Shown here one piece after another: positions 8,402 through 16,878 of a stretch of DNA of 45,315 bases. Location of the stretch: positions 1-45,315 of the forward strand of contig NZ_JARGDP010000022.1 in the NCBI RefSeq assembly GCF_029210395.1. Reading direction: 5' to 3'. The notes beneath the pieces were generated by a model that had not been told where the DNA came from, ran no database searches, and saw only the letters and a program-made list of their open reading frames with translations. Each line of letters opens with the position of its first letter. The first letter of the stretch is position 1. The stretch comes from Petrocella sp. FN5. GTDB taxonomy: Bacteria > Bacillota > Clostridia > Lachnospirales > Vallitaleaceae. The position numbers and the translations under genes were made by a program.

Positions 8402-9322
8402 TTATAATCTGTCTAGAGCATCTTTTATCCGATCATCAGTTATATTAATATAATAGTCAAGTAGCAGCTGAACAGAAGAATGACCTAGAATTTTAGCAAC
8501 TAAAATGGGGTCGTTCTTCTCTAACAACTTTCGTGCAGTAACGTGGCGAATCATATGCGGGGATATGTTAATGGGCTGTCCATTATCATCAAAAGCATTA
8601 ATTCGATTCGAATAGGATTTCAAGATTTTGTAAAGGCCTGTTCTTGAAAAAGATTGCTTTCGTTCTGAAATCAGTAAAGAATTTGAATTTGTTGGTATTT
8701 TACTACGAATTGGAAGATATTCCTTGAGGGCTGAAATAAGATCATTTGATAGAGGGAGTCTTCTATAGGCATCGCCTTTTCCAACAATGGTCATATAACC
8801 TCCACGTATCGGATTTATCTCAATGTCTTCGATTCGAAGATTCTTAATTTCACTAACCCTAAGGCCTAGTTTTAAAATCTCGAAGTAAATTATGTGCATT
8901 TTGTACCCCCTTCTATATATCTCTCTCTTTAGTTTATTAAACGTAGCATCTGAAATATCTTTTGCTTTAGGATTACCTTTTGCTTTCATAGTCTTGATGT
9001 GTTCAGCAATATTCTTATCAATATACCCGTTATGATAATAAAAATTAATAAGACTTTTTATAGAGTTGATAGCAATATTGACAGAGGACGGTTTCGATTG
9101 TTTGTTGTTTAGCATAAAAGACTTATAGTCTTTTATATCGATTATGGTCAATTGATCATATGATAAATCTCCATTTGATTCAACAAGCCATTCGAAAAAG
9201 AATAAACAATTTCTAATATAGGTGTCGATAGTCTGAATGCTTTTGTCTTGTTCGATGAGATAATTTTGATATGCTTCTAAATGATATTTGTTAGTTAAAA
9301 TTTCCTTTTTATTTATATCCAT
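8402..9322 (-). CDS. Tyrosine recombinase (XerC/D-like integrase)
   Basis: This 306-residue protein has an N-terminal SAM-like core-binding domain (residues ~12-100) and a C-terminal catalytic domain with the full R-K-H-x-x-R-H-Y set: Arg in LGLRVSE, Lys in GKGDAYR, HMIRH, LGHSS and the nucleophile in LLDYYIN. It cuts and rejoins DNA through a 3'-phosphotyrosine. It lacks the extra patch between motifs II and III that marks integron integrases, so it is not IntI. It probably belongs to the insertion that split the cassette array. I cannot identify attachment sites. Confidence 0.9.
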   Translation of the reverse strand: MDINKKEILTNKYHLEAYQNYLIEQDKSIQTIDTYIRNCLFFFEWLVESNGDLSYDQLTIIDIKDYKSFMLNNKQSKPSSVNIAINSIKSLINFYYHNGYIDKNIAEHIKTMKAKGNPKAKDISDATFNKLKREIYRRGYKMHIIYFEILKLGLRVSEIKNLRIEDIEINPIRGGYMTIVGKGDAYRRLPLSNDLISALKEYLPIRSKIPTNSNSLLISERKQSFSRTGLYKILKSYSNRINAFDDNGQPINISPHMIRHVTARKLLEKNDPILVAKILGHSSVQLLLDYYINITDDRIKDALDRL

Positions 9323-9527
9323 AATTAATTCCTTTCTAATAGTGATAATAGATCATACAAAATCATCTATGTGCGTTTCAAGAAAAGATTAAAATAGAAA
9401 AAAAATTCTTATGATAACAATTTGTTGGTCTTATTTATATTTTGGCAAACAAAGCAATGCGGGTTTGGGGGTATTTATTATATTGGATTGTCAACATAAG
9501 ACTAATTATGTTGAATGATTTTGAGCA

Positions 9528-9563
9528 TAAAAAAAGACATATTAGATTGTTTAATCTAAGAAT
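9528..9563 (-). terminator. Intrinsic terminator
   Basis: A hairpin TTAGATT-GTTT-AATCTAA is extended by AAAGACAT / ATGCCTTTT on the outside. Read on the minus strand, it follows the stop of the SLH gene at 9576. Confidence 0.7.
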
Positions 9564-9575
9564 GCCTTTTAAAAC

Positions 9576-10719
9576 TTATTTTTTATAAATATAATTAACG
9601 ACACCTTCGAATTGATTGTCTCTAATAAAGTATTTTCGACCATCTAATGTGCCTTCTCTTTTTACAAAAGCATTATAACCATCAACTTCCATCATAAGGT
9701 CATACACTTGTTGTGTTTTTGTTGGGAAAAATACCGATAATAATTGTTTTAAAATTTCTCTATTTTGGGGGCTATCTCTATTATAATCTATATAATACGG
9801 CCTTTCAACATAACCTCCACTTGGATTGTGGTGAAATGTCACCATGATTGAATAATTTCTTAAATTATCACTTCCTGGGGGAAGAAAAGAAAGTTTTGTA
9901 TAATTTAAATAGCTTTTTACAACGAAATTATAATCCTTATTGCCATCAATCAGTTTCATTGTTTTGTTGTAAAACTCAATAGCCGTTGGTTCTTTAATAA
10001 TAAGAGGATCTCCATTAAATGTTAGAGGTACACCTTTATGATCTAAAAAGGTTCCGTTTCGATTAATAGAGACTTCTGATGTTAAATCTACTTTAGGCCT
10101 AATACTTGGATCAATTAAACGATGGATCATAATACTAGCTTCCGCTCGTGTTGCATTTTTCCCTGCTCCAAAAGTGCCATCCGGATAACCCGTCATAATA
10201 CCTGTTTGAAATGATTTTAATATAAAATCTTGCATAGATGCATGTGTTGAATGATAGTCCTTAATTTTCGCAATGTATTTGTCTTTATTATCTTCAGTGA
10301 TTTTTTCACCATTGGCCACTAACCCTCTATAGATAATTCTAGACATCTCTCCTCTTGTGATATTTCGGTTGTAATCTGCGCTTTTAAATTCACCTGAAAC
10401 AACAAGACCTTTTTCTTCGGCATAAGAAACATATCGCTGATACCATGGACCACTCTTCATTGGTGGATTATCGATCATATGATCGAACAACAATTGTTAA
10501 AAACTCTCCAACTGTAATTGTCTGACCCGGTCCAAAAGAACCATCCGGATAACCATCAATTAACCCTTGCTGCGTTAATATTGTTACCCCCAAATGGAAC
10601 CAATCCGATGTCTTAACATCATTAAATTTAGTGTCTGTTGCATGCGATTGAAAATTTAAAAATGTGATTAATATGAGCGTTGTTAATAAGAGTGATATAA
10701 ATCTAGTTACTTTTTTCAT
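9576..10719 (-). pseudogene. SLH-domain surface protein, frameshifted
   Basis: Two overlapping frames make one protein. The first 83 codons (10719 to 10468) give a signal peptide (MKKV, then a hydrophobic stretch ending SHATD) and most of an SLH domain with GYPDGSFGPG. The other frame (from about 10493 down) continues with NPPMKSGPWYQRYV, ITRGEMSRIIYRG and a third SLH repeat with GYPDGTFGAG, then a ~190-residue region I do not recognise. The frame change lies near 10455-10480, around GATCATATGATC. SLH domains anchor proteins to cell-wall pyruvylated polymers. It may be a pseudogene or a sequencing error. GGAGGTCAC precedes the start. Confidence 0.8.
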
Positions 10720-10896
10720 GTGACCTCCAAAAATATTTTTTTTTGCATATCAGTATCAGTATAGAGTATACAATGAAAAAAGCAACTATATTACGAAAGA
10801 AGACTTCGCTTTTTGAATAATGAAATAGATAGATAATAAGGATTTGAGTCTTGATAAAGTAAAGCATAGCATAGAAATATATTTATTAATAAAAAC

Positions 10897-10926
10897 TTGA
10901 AAGTGTACTAGTATAGTAATTAAAAT
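10897..10926 (+). promoter_or_regulatory. Putative sigma-A promoter
   Basis: TTGAAA at 10897-10902 and TAAAAT at 10921-10926 are 18 bases apart, upstream of the gene starting at 10957. Prediction by eye only. Confidence 0.4.
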
Positions 10927-10956
10927 GTCTCTATTAAACATTTGGAGGTATTTTTT

Positions 10957-11709
10957 ATGGATTATAAGGAATTTAAAAAAAGAATTATTGAGAAGTTTAG
11001 AATTAATAATCAGGCTTTTAAAGAGAAAGATGAAAAACTTATAGTTGATTTCAAAGGCTATAGATGCGAAGTTGACTTAGAGTTGATTTATGCTGAAGTT
11101 AAAAAAGAAAAAGGACTTAGTATTGATGATTCTTATCGAAAAATTATGTATGTATTTGAAGAAAACTACAAAAAGATTAACCAGAAAGTAGACTGGCATC
11201 GGGTTTATCCTGTTATTAGACCCAAAAATTTTGAAGATGGATCAAATATGTTTCATCAAGATCTATTTCTTGACTTAGACCTATATTTAGTTGAAGATTT
11301 TGACGATACAATTAGATTTATAAAAAAGGATGATGTTGAAGATGAATATTTTGCTGTCAAAAAAGCATTCGAAAATCTCAATAGGGTCGAAGCATATTTA
11401 GTTCCACTGAATGAAAAAAGTGGTATTTATTATTCTCTTCCTGAAAATGGTTTCAGTGCAGCAAGAATAGTCACTAAAAAAATGCAAAAACAGATTTCTT
11501 CAATTTTAGGGGATAGCTATTTGTTGCTCATTTCTGATGATGGTGGCTTTATTGTGGCTAGAAATAGTATAAGGAACTATAGATTATTAAAAGATATGAC
11601 GGAGAAACCGGATTTTGAGCATCGTATTTCAAAAAAAATATATACATGTGAAAATGGTATGAGATTTAATTACTACAACAATAAAGATATATTTAGAATC
11701 ATCAAATAA
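10957..11709 (+). CDS. DUF1444 (YtpQ-like) family protein, tentative
   Basis: This 250-residue cytosolic protein reads like the DUF1444/YtpQ family: an N-terminal FKKRIIEKF segment, a central DLDLYLVEDFDDTIRFI strand-helix and a C-terminal SDDGGFIVARN stretch. The biochemical role of the family is not established. GGAGG at 10944-10948 selects ATG 10957 over an in-frame upstream TTG. It is a single-gene unit between a putative promoter and a strong terminator, with no attC next to it, so I do not count it as a cassette. Confidence 0.6.
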   Translation: MDYKEFKKRIIEKFRINNQAFKEKDEKLIVDFKGYRCEVDLELIYAEVKKEKGLSIDDSYRKIMYVFEENYKKINQKVDWHRVYPVIRPKNFEDGSNMFHQDLFLDLDLYLVEDFDDTIRFIKKDDVEDEYFAVKKAFENLNRVEAYLVPLNEKSGIYYSLPENGFSAARIVTKKMQKQISSILGDSYLLLISDDGGFIVARNSIRNYRLLKDMTEKPDFEHRISKKIYTCENGMRFNYYNNKDIFRIIK

Positions 11710-11710
11710 A

Positions 11711-11748
11711 AGGAAGGCAGCCAATCCAATGGTTGCCTTCCTTCTTTT
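11711..11748 (+). terminator. Strong intrinsic terminator
   Basis: AGGAAGGCAGCCA and TGGTTGCCTTCCT form a long, nearly perfect stem followed by CTTTTT, starting two bases after the stop codon. Confidence 0.9.
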
Positions 11749-11749
11749 T

Positions 11750-12595
11750 GAGGTTTTCATTTATAATCATAATTGTGAAAGGAAAACTATAGGCATCATT
11801 TAGCTAAGATCCGGAGCTTTCGTAAAAACATTGTCTGAATATCTAGTAAGTGATAAAATTAAAAACAGGGGCATTAAATAATTGGGGATTTAAGAAATAA
11901 TTCAGGATTTGATAGAGTTCTTAGATTTATAACCCATTATATAAAAACTGAAAAGAGCTAGTATTGCAGAATTAGGATTTGTTAGAAAAATTTTTATTAA
12001 CAGACTTAAAGAATTTAGTTTAGTAAACATTCATTCTAATCAGAATTTTTTCGAAAGATTTTGATAGCTAAAATGGTGGTCGTTTTTCAATAGGGAAAAG
12101 AAGAAAGCATAGAATCACTTTGTTGTCAAAGAAGATGCTTGATCAATTGATAATATACTATAAAGTATTTCTGCTTAAGATACTGCTGTTTGAAAATACT
12201 TTACAGGATGGTTCAAACAGCTTGAGTAACGTGTAGTAGGTTTAGAAAAACAGCTATAATGGATGAAACCAGATGTGAAGCAACTTTCACAGGTCAAAAA
12301 ACGCCTTTAAAGAATTTCGGCTAGAAAGCATATTCAAGCTACGATACGGATATAGAAAATTTTGCTATTAAAACATATGAATTATGGAAGATAATATCTT
12401 CAACTATTCAATCAGTAGAGCCGTTTTTCACTATGTGCTATGCGGATGACCCTTTGTCATGGGGAGACAAAGAGCAAACAAGAAAGCTGTATGAAAATAT
12501 GTTTCGGTTCTATGATGAGAAATGAAAAAAATCTGATTGAAAGCAAAGTTAATGATTTTGATTAATGGCTATTGGTAGCTTCCATTGATTCCATC
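11750..12595. other. Decayed region with a gene fragment
   Basis: There is no intact gene. At 12325-12525 a frame of 66 codons is open but has no start codon near its beginning; it contains VEPFFTMCYADDP, reads like the C-terminal end of a real protein, and stops 70 bases before an attC. I take it as the 3' remnant of a cassette gene of unknown family. The rest (11750-12320) is AT-rich with stops in every frame. Confidence 0.45.
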
Positions 12596-12671
12596 GCCTA
12601 ACAGCGAGTTGACGATATGGGCTTTGAACAATGAAGGATGCCACACATAGTCAACTCACAGAACGTTATGT
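12596..12671 (+). other. attC site, 76 bp (family B)
   Basis: Left core GCCTAAC (12596-12602) and right core GTTATGT (12665-12671). Inner arms GAGTTGAC and GTCAACTC are perfectly complementary, with a short asymmetric loop. It matches the site at 14525 over most of its length. Confidence 0.85.
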
Positions 12672-12708
12672 GCAATATTCACTTGGTTACGAATATAGGA
12701 GAAATGTT

Positions 12709-13497
12709 ATGTCGAGATTAAGTTCAGATACACTATTTCATTATGTACATAGGAAGGAGTATTTGCTAGATATTCTACTTAATGATTTTCATCCAAGGTA
12801 CGTTAAGGAGAAGCTGTTATTTCAATCGGGTGAGTTACAAGAGGTTGCTATGCCTATGCTTTGTTTCTGTGATATTACTTTGTCTAATATTAGTGAACAT
12901 GTTGAATGGTATGGATCCTATGGAATAGGGATGAAGAAGGAATGGGCAATAAGTAAGGGACTGACACCGGTTCACTATTATAATCCTTTATCTCATGTTA
13001 TAAAAGAACTTTCAGTTTCAATTGATGGTATGAAGAAGGCACTAGACTTAAATGGAGACACCAATTTAATACATAGTTTCATTGGATATTATTACAACTT
13101 ATGGTTTATGAAGCAATATAATGGTACACAGTATAAACCGAGTTTGAATAAGGAGGTAGAAAAGAAATTCTACGATGAGAGAGAGTGGAGATATATTCCT
13201 TCACTTGAGGAATTACGGAATTTAGGTAAAGGGACTAGTATGTCTATAGTTGGGCAAAATCTCTTACGATTTAATAGCAATCCTACATACAAGCAAGAGA
13301 TTAATAATAAGTTGCGTGAAGATATTTCATTAGATTTTGGTCCTTCTGATATTTCATATATTATTATTAAGGATGAGAGTGATAGAGCAGATATGATTCG
13401 AAAGATAAAACATGCAAAACAGAAATTTGATAGAGATACAATTGAGTTGTTGTTTAGCAAGATTGTAAGTTTGGAGCAAATCAGAAAAGACTTCTGA
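12709..13497 (+). CDS. AbiGi-like abortive phage resistance protein
   Basis: This 262-residue protein has the marks of the AbiGi family (PF10899, annotated as the putative antitoxin of AbiG abortive infection): LFHYVHRKEYLLDIL at the N-terminus, the MPMLCFCDITLSNI strand, YGSYGIGMKKEW and a late YDEREWRYIP. No AbiGii-like partner follows, so it may be a stand-alone relative rather than half of a pair. The frame is open back into the attC, but AGGAG at 12698-12702 places the start at ATG 12709. The late E-x-E-x-R motif recurs in three other proteins of this window (13763, 35013, 36695). Confidence 0.75.
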   Translation: MSRLSSDTLFHYVHRKEYLLDILLNDFHPRYVKEKLLFQSGELQEVAMPMLCFCDITLSNISEHVEWYGSYGIGMKKEWAISKGLTPVHYYNPLSHVIKELSVSIDGMKKALDLNGDTNLIHSFIGYYYNLWFMKQYNGTQYKPSLNKEVEKKFYDEREWRYIPSLEELRNLGKGTSMSIVGQNLLRFNSNPTYKQEINNKLREDISLDFGPSDISYIIIKDESDRADMIRKIKHAKQKFDRDTIELLFSKIVSLEQIRKDF

Positions 13498-13517
13498 CCA
13501 CTTGTCGCGAATACTGC

Positions 13518-13729
13518 ACATAACAGAACCTTCCCACAAGGGTCGCAAATGGCGAAGGGTATCACATATTCAAGGTTATCAAAGGTTTACAATCAATGAA
13601 TCATCGAAGTCATGCGACCATATCCAGCAAGCTAAGCCCGTCGGGGCGCCAGTTGAATTAGCCACCACAAAGGTGCCATGAGCAACCGACTCTAAGCTGC
13701 CAGGACGTTGGGAAACCGGAACGTTAGGA
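13518..13729 (+). other. Long attC site, 212 bp (family C)
   Basis: Left core ACATAAC (13518-13524) and right core GTTAGGA (13723-13729). The outer arms AACCTTCCCAC and GTTGGGAAACC pair. The inner part contains further pairings (GCTAAGCCCGTCGGGGC) and resembles the inner part of the site at 16680. Its length is near the upper end known for attC sites. Confidence 0.7.
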
Positions 13730-13762
13730 GAAATTAACTACTAGTTCAAAGAGGAGAAATTG

Positions 13763-14530
13763 ATGGTTTGTTTGATTAAATTTGGTGAACTTGAATATAT
13801 GAAGAAATTGATTGACGGAGAATTCTATTTTTCTCATGCGAAGCGTTTTAGAGAGCTTGAGGATGAGTTGATTAAGGGTCAAGGTGATAAGTTTGAAGGT
13901 AAAGCCGTGGTAAATACTATGAGTGTCAGAATGTATGATCCAGATACAGATGAGTTTTTGGGAGAGTTAAAGACAGATTTGATGACTTTTAGTGCAGCGA
14001 TGGTTACCAATATTCCAGTTTATTGCTTATCAGTGTTTTGGCAAGATGATTGCATTTTTTATAAGGATAGCGATAATTATGCACTTCATTTTAGTGATGA
14101 TATAATTAAGACAATTCGAGAACATTTTCCTAAAGCAGATACAGCGGCAATATTCCATGCTCCACAAGATTTATTAGCCGTATTAGAAGAGCAGACTAAA
14201 GGTACGTTGGTTCACAATCCTGTAGAGTATCTAAGTGTTAAGCCTATAGGAATGGAGTGGATTAGATTTGTAGGTGCTGATGATATCGAGAAAATTGATG
14301 GAGGATCAAAACTTTCGATAACAACTAATAATGTACATAGAACGTTATTTGCCAAGGATACGTTTTTTAGAGACGAGAAAGAGTATAGGGTCTTGATTAG
14401 AGATGAACAGATTTCTACTCCTGAAGTAAGGACGTATAACATTGGCAATTCAGGTACTTTAATTGATATGGAGAAGTTATTTCGAAAAGGTCTGAAGGTT
14501 GTGGATGCTTCCGTAGTTAACTTCTCCTAA
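13763..14530 (+). CDS. AbiGi/DUF2971-like protein
   Basis: This 255-residue cytosolic protein begins with a short-sequence layout typical of DUF2971/AbiGi proteins (LIKFGELEYMKKLI, then FYFSHAKRFRELED), has a central VYCLSVFW strand and ends with FFRDEKEYRVLIRDE, the same E-x-E-x-R motif as its neighbours in this superfamily. The activity of the family is not known to me. GAGGAG at 13751-13756 supports ATG 13763. Its stop codon overlaps the left core of the next attC, typical of compact cassettes. Confidence 0.65.
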   Translation: MVCLIKFGELEYMKKLIDGEFYFSHAKRFRELEDELIKGQGDKFEGKAVVNTMSVRMYDPDTDEFLGELKTDLMTFSAAMVTNIPVYCLSVFWQDDCIFYKDSDNYALHFSDDIIKTIREHFPKADTAAIFHAPQDLLAVLEEQTKGTLVHNPVEYLSVKPIGMEWIRFVGADDIEKIDGGSKLSITTNNVHRTLFAKDTFFRDEKEYRVLIRDEQISTPEVRTYNIGNSGTLIDMEKLFRKGLKVVDASVVNFS

Positions 14531-14597
14531 CAGCGAGTTGACGACATGGCTTTTTAATTGGAAGGATGGCACATCGTCAACTCACAGGACGTTATGC
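14525..14597 (+). other. attC site, 73 bp (family B)
   Basis: Left core TCCTAAC (14525-14531), containing the stop codon of the preceding gene, and right core GTTATGC (14591-14597). Inner arms GAGTTGACGA and TCGTCAACTC are perfectly complementary. Confidence 0.85.
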
Positions 14598-14678
14598 ATA
14601 ATAGTTCCTTAGTTAATGAGCTAACTCAATCAAGGATTAGCATATTAACACAATAAAAGTATATTAGGGTGGTATATT

Positions 14679-15239
14679 ATGAACCAACATGATATTGAGA
14701 CATTACAAATTTTTAACGAAAAGGCGGATAAAATCTTCACGTCTTCTTTTGTCGAAGATTTCAAAAACAATGGTATTAAAATGAATATAAAAATTGATGG
14801 TGGAATTGGGCATATTCCTACGATTAATATTCCAGACGAAAGTTTTTTTGATGCATTAATACTAACACTAAGATTTTTTATTCAAGATAATGAAGAAATA
14901 TCTATTAGAAATTTAAATGAAGTTTACAATAAAGATAATATTAAGAAAGAATTGAAAGATGAGTTTAATGGTACTAGAAATGAATTGATTAATTTTTTAG
15001 GATTCAACTGCCATATTAATGATAATGGCAAGAGTTACAGTAGAAGAGAAGTATTTGATATTTTTATCTATGGTAATTATGCTCATCATACAAAAAGAAA
15101 AGAATATCAAGTACTTAAGAATAACAAATTTCTATATCCAATGTATTGCTATGAATTTACGAATATTTTATTGGAGTATATAAAGAGTATTGCTAAAATT
15201 GAAGCAATTAATGTTGAACTACTAAATATTAATTTATAG
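14679..15239 (+). CDS. Hypothetical cassette protein
   Basis: I do not recognise this 186-residue soluble protein. It has a mixed alpha/beta N-terminal half and a C-terminal half with YGNYAHHTKRKEY followed by a long helix. The histidine pair invites a nuclease or metal-site reading but no family signature is clear. AGGGTGG precedes ATG 14679. It sits between attC sites at 14525 and 15268. Confidence 0.65.
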   Translation: MNQHDIETLQIFNEKADKIFTSSFVEDFKNNGIKMNIKIDGGIGHIPTINIPDESFFDALILTLRFFIQDNEEISIRNLNEVYNKDNIKKELKDEFNGTRNELINFLGFNCHINDNGKSYSRREVFDIFIYGNYAHHTKRKEYQVLKNNKFLYPMYCYEFTNILLEYIKSIAKIEAINVELLNINL

Positions 15240-15267
15240 TTTACATAATGCTTCCAGGAACTACTTC

Positions 15268-15357
15268 GCATACCACGCCAATTCCCATCATGCCCTGTAG
15301 TGTAAAACAATGGGAAATTAAACGCATGGCACGACGGGAACTGCGGGAACGTTAGAC
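15268..15357 (+). other. attC site, 90 bp (family A)
   Basis: Right core GTTAGAC (15351-15357) is intact; the left core reads GCATACC with A to C at the position cut-sensitive in AAC. Arms CACGCCAATTCCCAT and GACGGGAACTGCGGG pair. Same family as 987-1076. Confidence 0.75.
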
Positions 15358-15400
15358 GAAAGAAAAGACTAGGATTAATAGAAAGATGAAGGTGTATTTG

Positions 15401-15922
15401 ATGGAAACAATGGCAGCATTAGGTGGGATTATAACAGGGATATTATTAACGGAGTTATTTAGGCGATACAATCGTATTGAGTCATTTAACAATCAGATAT
15501 TTAATGAAAGATTAGAAACTTTCAATTTACTCTATCAGTTACTGCAAGACTCCTATGTTGAGATTAATGAATTCCTAGATAATAGAAGTAAGTACAATGA
15601 TGAAGAGTGGAATCAGATAGCACATTCTTATATATTCAAAATGGTTCAGTTTAATGATGTGAAGGGATTTTTCTTTTCAGATGAGTTGAAGGTTCATACA
15701 GGAGCATTGTATATGGGTCTTGAAGATGTGAGTTTTGAATATGTAAGTGAATATATAGAAGGTTTTTCAAGAACTCATAAGAACACGATAGAGATGGTAA
15801 TGAATGAGTCTGGCATCAGTAAGATTAATAAGTCGTTGCATGGAATCATAGGATACAAGCATGACTCACCAATAATTAGGTATTTTAGGCAATTAAAGAA
15901 GAAAGAACGTAAGAAGAAGTGA
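15401..15922 (+). CDS. Hypothetical membrane-anchored protein
   Basis: This 173-residue protein has one N-terminal transmembrane helix (about residues 4-22, AALGGIITGILL) followed by Arg-Arg, so the C-terminal helical domain should face the cytosol. The tail is very basic (KKKERKKK). No family is recognised. ATG 15386 is in frame upstream, but GAAGGTG lies 6 bases before ATG 15401, which I prefer. The unit lies between attC sites at 15268 and 15968. Confidence 0.65.
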   Translation: METMAALGGIITGILLTELFRRYNRIESFNNQIFNERLETFNLLYQLLQDSYVEINEFLDNRSKYNDEEWNQIAHSYIFKMVQFNDVKGFFFSDELKVHTGALYMGLEDVSFEYVSEYIEGFSRTHKNTIEMVMNESGISKINKSLHGIIGYKHDSPIIRYFRQLKKKERKKK

Positions 15923-15967
15923 TTTTGGTGGTAGCAAAGTTCAGCGTAAGCTACCGTCTTATCCTTC

Positions 15968-16041
15968 GTCTAACACGCCAGTTGCCATCATGCACCGTAA
16001 CAAGGAGAATGTACACGACGGCAACCGCGAGAACGTTAGCT
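15968..16041 (+). other. attC site, 74 bp (family A, short)
   Basis: Left core GTCTAAC (15968-15974) and right core GTTAGCT (16035-16041). Arms CGCCAGTTGCC and GGCAACCGCG pair, leaving an unpaired bulge near the right core. Confidence 0.85.
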
Positions 16042-16071
16042 GACATATTTATTAGTTTATAGGAGGATATA

Positions 16072-16659
16072 ATGGGAGAGGCAATTTGGAGTATAATATC
16101 AAAATTAGCAGAAGTTTTTGATAAGAATTATGATACTAAGAAGGCAATAAAGATTATATTTATTTTAGTTATTTCGGGTGTTATAGTAATCACTGCTTAT
16201 AGCTATTTCTCGATGGATTATCGAATAGCTACTAGAATTGAGAATCTGGATAAATTGTCGCAAATTGATATTGAGTTAATTAAATCAAATCCAGAATTGC
16301 ATAAGGAGTATAAGTCGATTCTTAATGATATTGGCAACAGATACTTTTGGGAAAATATTAATCTTTCGAAGATAAATATTATAGGTTCCGGTAAAGCGAA
16401 TGGGATGCTTAAGTTTGTTACAGGAGGATCTATATGGTTTTTAATATTGCTCTTTACACCATTCATTTATAAGAGTCTTAAGGAATTTTTAATTGCCTTT
16501 TTTCTGTTCATTGTTATGGGTTGTATATTTGGATATATAAGCTATGTTATGCCTACCTTTATAGTTCCGATGGTTAACTATATCGGAAGCCCAGTATTGC
16601 AATTAACCATTTTTATTTGGCTGATGTATAAGGGAGACAAGAAGAAAAAGAAGAAGTGA
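16072..16659 (+). CDS. Polytopic membrane protein
   Basis: This 195-residue protein has about four to five transmembrane segments (residues ~26-47, 117-133, 139-160 and 172-188), a ~70-residue loop between the first two and a poly-Lys C-terminus. No family is recognised. AGGAGG sits 5 bases before ATG 16072. It is a single-gene cassette between attC sites at 15968 and 16680. Confidence 0.7.
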   Translation: MGEAIWSIISKLAEVFDKNYDTKKAIKIIFILVISGVIVITAYSYFSMDYRIATRIENLDKLSQIDIELIKSNPELHKEYKSILNDIGNRYFWENINLSKINIIGSGKANGMLKFVTGGSIWFLILLFTPFIYKSLKEFLIAFFLFIVMGCIFGYISYVMPTFIVPMVNYIGSPVLQLTIFIWLMYKGDKKKKKK

Positions 16660-16679
16660 TATGGGTCCATAAATACGTC

Positions 16680-16850
16680 AGCTAACACCATAATTACGCT
16701 TCGGGTCGCCCTAAGGAACGTCGTTGGAGACTAAGGCGACCACATACAGCCCGCAAGCCCGTCGGGTCAGCACTCACATTAGCCAAGGCAATGCTGCCAC
16801 GAGCGAGTATTTCAAGGCGGCCGGTACGTCGTAATCTCAAGACTTTAGAC
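16680..16850 (+). other. Long attC site, about 171 bp (family C)
   Basis: Left core AGCTAAC (16680-16686) and right core TTTAGAC (16844-16850, G to T in the first base of GTTAGAC). The arm AATTACG pairs with CGTAAT near the right core. Nested hairpins such as GGTCGCC / GGCGACC lie inside. It shares AAGCCCGTCGGG and GCCACGAGC-like blocks with the site at 13518. Confidence 0.65.
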
Positions 16851-16878
16851 GGAATTAATCTATTTTATAGGAGGATTT

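Noticed and set aside
8402..9322. The minus-strand tyrosine recombinase as the integron integrase of the array
   Set aside because: It has the general catalytic residues but not the extra patch typical of IntI, and it lies in the middle of the interruption, not next to an attI-like site.
12060..12330. A long frame with protein-like segments (for example FTGWFKQLE, WMKPDVKQL) punctuated by about eight stops
   Set aside because: The number of stops is what chance gives in AT-rich DNA over 90 codons, and no family is recognisable. I do not call a pseudogene.
13170..13565. Minus-strand ORFs opposite the AbiGi-like gene and other genes
   Set aside because: They lack ribosome binding sites, have unnatural composition and lie wholly opposite better-supported genes; the same holds for the other antisense frames.
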